A DNA stretch of 40,480 nucleotides, from assembly GCA_014799475.1 (NCBI GenBank), contig JAAVHX010000006.1:1-40480 (forward strand), in the 5' to 3' direction. The notes under the pieces are model-generated. The model ran no database searches. It saw only the letters and a list, made by a program, of their open reading frames with translations, and was not told the origin of the DNA. Positions 38,750-40,480 of the stretch are shown here, in pieces (the first letter of the stretch is position 1; each line of letters starts with the position of its first letter). Origin of the DNA: Clostridiales bacterium (lineage in GTDB: Bacteria; Bacillota; Clostridia; Oscillospirales; Oscillospiraceae). A program made the translations under genes and the position numbers.

Positions 38750-39502
38750 CTATTTGCCCAATTTTCCGTACTGCGCGTCATCCACAGCCTCCAGCCACTC
38801 GGCGCGGCCGTTCTCGCCCGGCACCTCGATGGCCAGGTGGGAGAACCAGCTGTCCGCCGCCGCGCCGTGCCAGTGCTTGACGCCGGCGGGGATGTTGACC
38901 ACGTCCCCCGGGCGCAGCGCCTGGGCCTCCTGGCCCCACTCCTGATACCAGCCCTGCCCGGCGACGCAGACCAGGATCTGTCCGCCGCCCTTGTCCGCGT
39001 GGTGGATGTGCCAGTTGTTGCGGCATCCCGGCTCAAAGGTCACGTTGAAGATGCCCACCTGCTGGGTGGAGAGGGACGCGAGGTAGCTCTGGCCGATGAA
39101 ATACTGGGCAAAGCCGTCGTTGGGCTGTCCGATGGGGAAGATCATGGCGTTGGCGTGGGCGGATCTTTCATCGGTCCCGTCCTCCGTCCAGATTTCCTTG
39201 GCCATGCGGAAGGCCGCCCAAGCCTTGGGCCAGCCCGCGTAAAAGGCCGCGTGGGTCAGGATCTCCGCGATCTCCGACTTTGTGATGCCGTTTTGCTTCG
39301 CCGCCATCAGATGGTGCTGGAAGGAGGAATCCGTCAGCCCCTGGGCCATCAACGCCGTCACCGTGACCAGGGAGCGGTCCCGCAGGGACAGCTGTTCCTC
39401 CCTGCTCCACACCTCGCCAAAAAGTACGTCGTCGTTGAGCTGGGCAAATTTCGGGGCAAATTTTCCTAAAGCCTCTCTGCCCGCTGTCTGTTTGACTGCC
39501 AT
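38750..39502 (-). CDS. Carboxymuconolactone decarboxylase-cupin fusion protein
   Basis: A 250-residue two-domain protein. Residues about 10-110 are a CMD/AhpD-like helical domain (LSLRDRSLVTVTALMAQGLT, HHLMAAKQNGITKSEIAEIL, AAFYAGWPKAW) without the CxxC of AhpD, so a peroxidase role is unlikely. Residues about 145-235 are a cupin (GCRNNWHIHHADKGGGQILV, then LRPGDVVNIPAGVKHWHGA) with the His residues for a metal. Such fusions are common and usually of unknown substrate. ATG 39502 follows AAAGGATGG and is preferred over 39511. It has its own promoter and precedes the DUF3737 gene. Confidence 0.92.
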   Translation of the reverse strand: MAVKQTAGREALGKFAPKFAQLNDDVLFGEVWSREEQLSLRDRSLVTVTALMAQGLTDSSFQHHLMAAKQNGITKSEIAEILTHAAFYAGWPKAWAAFRMAKEIWTEDGTDERSAHANAMIFPIGQPNDGFAQYFIGQSYLASLSTQQVGIFNVTFEPGCRNNWHIHHADKGGGQILVCVAGQGWYQEWGQEAQALRPGDVVNIPAGVKHWHGAAADSWFSHLAIEVPGENGRAEWLEAVDDAQYGKLGK

Positions 39503-39554
39503 AGTGACCATCCTTTCTGTCCTAGGCCGTTTACGCCTTCAACTTTGTAAATCT

Positions 39555-39583
39555 ATTATACCAGCATCTCCGCAAAATGTAAA
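39555..39583 (-). promoter_or_regulatory. Promoter of the CMD-cupin / DUF3737 operon
   Basis: On the minus strand, TTTACA (39578-39583), 17 bases, a perfect TATAAT (39555-39560), about 50 bases before the ATG. Confidence 0.8.
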
Positions 39584-39630
39584 ATACTTGTTGCGAATTG
39601 TCTATTATGCTTAGTCCGTATGATAACGGA

Positions 39631-39677
39631 AAAGCGACCCGGACAAAGGGGACGCGCCCCTTTTGCCCGGATCGCTT
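39631..39677 (-). terminator. Terminator of the superoxide dismutase gene
   Basis: A long stem-loop: AAAGCGACCCGG pairs with CCGGATCGCTTT with one mismatch, and an inner AAAGGGG pairs with CCCCTTT. It lies just after the stop at 39690. The U-tract on the minus strand is weak (TTTTCC). Confidence 0.7.
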
Positions 39678-39689
39678 TATGAGCTTGGA

Positions 39690-40223
39690 TCATTGACACC
39701 CGCGCGGGAGCGCGCCCGCTGTCCTCCGAATCACGCCGCAGGCGATCTTTGTGCCGGAATTGCCCGATGGCTGAGTTGTAAAATCATCGGGATGGTCGTG
39801 GATGATGACTGTTTTGCCAATCACCTCGTCGACGGAAAACCGATCGGTCAAAAACAGGCAGAGGGCGGAGCCGCCGTTTCCCAGCAGCGGGGGCAGATCC
39901 CCGGCGTGGTACGGATGGTCACAGCCGCCCGGGTTATAGTGGGACATGGCGTCCGCAAACGGATCGTCCATATTGCCGCCGCAGTCGCCCCCCTTGTGGA
40001 TGTGAAATCCAAAGAATCGGCCATGGCAGGGGAGGCCGTCATGGGGGAGGCCGCTGATCTCAGCCAGCACGATCACACCTTCGCGGGTCTGGTAAAACCG
40101 CACGGCGCCCGTTATCTCCGGATAGTGTTCGCCGCCTGTGATATGGGCGGCCGCCCGCGCTCCCTCCCGCAGGGCGGAGAGGAGATGGAGTTTGGAATGG
40201 CCGCAGGATGATGGTTTGCTCAT
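39690..40223 (-). CDS. Cu/Zn superoxide dismutase family protein
   Basis: A 177-residue protein with the Cu/Zn SOD fold: FFGFHIHKGGDCGG (copper His pair and disulphide Cys), HYNPGGCDHPYHAGDLPPLL (bridging and zinc His/Asp), KTVIIHDHPDDF (fourth copper His) and PSGNSGTKIACGVI (active-site region). The catalytic Arg normally in GxxR is not evident (NSGTKIACG instead), so activity may be altered. There is no signal peptide, unusual because most bacterial Cu/Zn SODs are exported. ATG 40223 follows AAGGAG by eight bases. It appears monocistronic. Confidence 0.88.
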   Translation of the reverse strand: MSKPSSCGHSKLHLLSALREGARAAAHITGGEHYPEITGAVRFYQTREGVIVLAEISGLPHDGLPCHGRFFGFHIHKGGDCGGNMDDPFADAMSHYNPGGCDHPYHAGDLPPLLGNGGSALCLFLTDRFSVDEVIGKTVIIHDHPDDFTTQPSGNSGTKIACGVIRRTAGALPRGCQ

Positions 40224-40372
40224 ATGAAATGCTCCTTGTGATCAACGTTCCATATGGCATCCTATGCGGCGGAAGGGCGGGGGGTTCGGCCGTGGTCCGG
40301 CCTATTTGCGGACGCAGTACAAAACCACGGGAGCGTGCAATGTAGGGGGACATTGGATCCCCGCCGCCCAGG

Positions 40373-40480
40373 TCAGAATTTCAAGCTGCCCTGGGCAATG
40401 CACTTCCCGCTCTTGCGGTCAAAGAGCAGCACGCCGTTCCCGGACACATCGATGTGCACCTTGGAGCCGATGGTGAACAG
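40373..40480 (-). CDS. ABC transporter ATP-binding protein, C-terminal end (MsmK/UgpC-like)
   Basis: The last 35 codons of a minus-strand gene entering from the right edge, ending TGA at 40375-40373. The translation LFTIGSKVHIDVSG then NGVLLFDRKSGKCIAQG matches the C-terminal TOBE domain of sugar-importer ATPases (MsmK/UgpC/MalK), which end with a phrase like LFDxxTG. The ATPase domain lies outside. A stretch this short cannot be assigned more closely. Bases 40224-40372 between it and the dismutase gene hold no clear gene or promoter. Confidence 0.7.
   Translation of the reverse strand: MFTIGSKVHIDVSGNGVLLFDRKSGKCIAQGSLKF

Noticed and set aside
40224-40372. Promoter or terminator between the dismutase and ABC genes
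   Set aside because: Only short imperfect inverted repeats; no spaced -35/-10 pair on the minus strand that I could support.

Overview
The window looks like chromosome from a GC-rich, spore-forming, anaerobic Firmicute of the Oscillospiraceae type (Flavonifractor/Lawsonibacter-like). The grounds are strong G/C preference at third codon positions, AGGAGG ribosome sites, canonical TTGACA-17-TATAAT promoters, BclA-like collagen spore-surface proteins behind a sigma-K-like promoter, a FabT/FakB-type pair, and DUF4317 and DUF3737 family proteins. The species assignment is inference; no rRNA, tRNA, CRISPR array or insertion sequence was seen.

Layout. 1-1.7 kb: 3' part of pheT. 1.8-3.8 kb (minus): secreted 5'-nucleotidase/metallophosphatase ending in a LysM domain. 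4.0-9.8 kb (plus): a three-component TerB / ATPase / Lhr-type helicase operon matching the Shango anti-phage system, with an unrecognised 196-residue gene inserted between ATPase and helicase, then a zinc-ribbon gene on its own promoter. 10.4-16.3 kb (plus): an alpha-galactoside utilisation operon (GH36 alpha-galactosidase broken by a one-base frameshift, GPH-family symporter, GH13 alpha-glucosidase). 16.3-18.2 kb (minus): acylphosphatase, then an orphan phage lysis cassette (endolysin, r1t-type holin, XhlA-like) with no other phage genes. 18.3-19.3 kb: HAD phosphatase behind a strong promoter and a structured leader.

19.5-23.4 kb: spore-surface locus. Three proteins share one N-terminal domain; two carry collagen Gly-X-Y repeats and a BclA-like C-terminal domain. 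A GT2 glycosyltransferase follows and may glycosylate them. 23.5-24.9 kb: a DegV/FakB-like fatty-acid-binding protein and a FabT-like MarR regulator, with two perfect TTTGA-N3-TCAAA boxes just downstream of the promoter -10.

25.0-35.5 kb (minus): the largest unit, transcribed in the order Gfo/Idh/MocA oxidoreductase, SWIM zinc-finger protein, helical-repeat protein, MoxR-type AAA+ ATPase, DUF5682 (TIKI/TraB-like motifs), VWA protein, then DUF4317. The MoxR/VWA/SWIM core resembles the uncharacterised E. coli yehL-yehP-yehQ group and is the best candidate here for an undescribed system. 35.7-37.8 kb: TIGR03915/TIGR03916 DNA-repair pair behind a promoter covered by a perfect palindrome. 37.9-39.6 kb: CMD-cupin protein and DUF3737 protein. 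39.7-40.2 kb: Cu/Zn superoxide dismutase. The right edge holds the last 35 codons of an ABC transporter ATPase.
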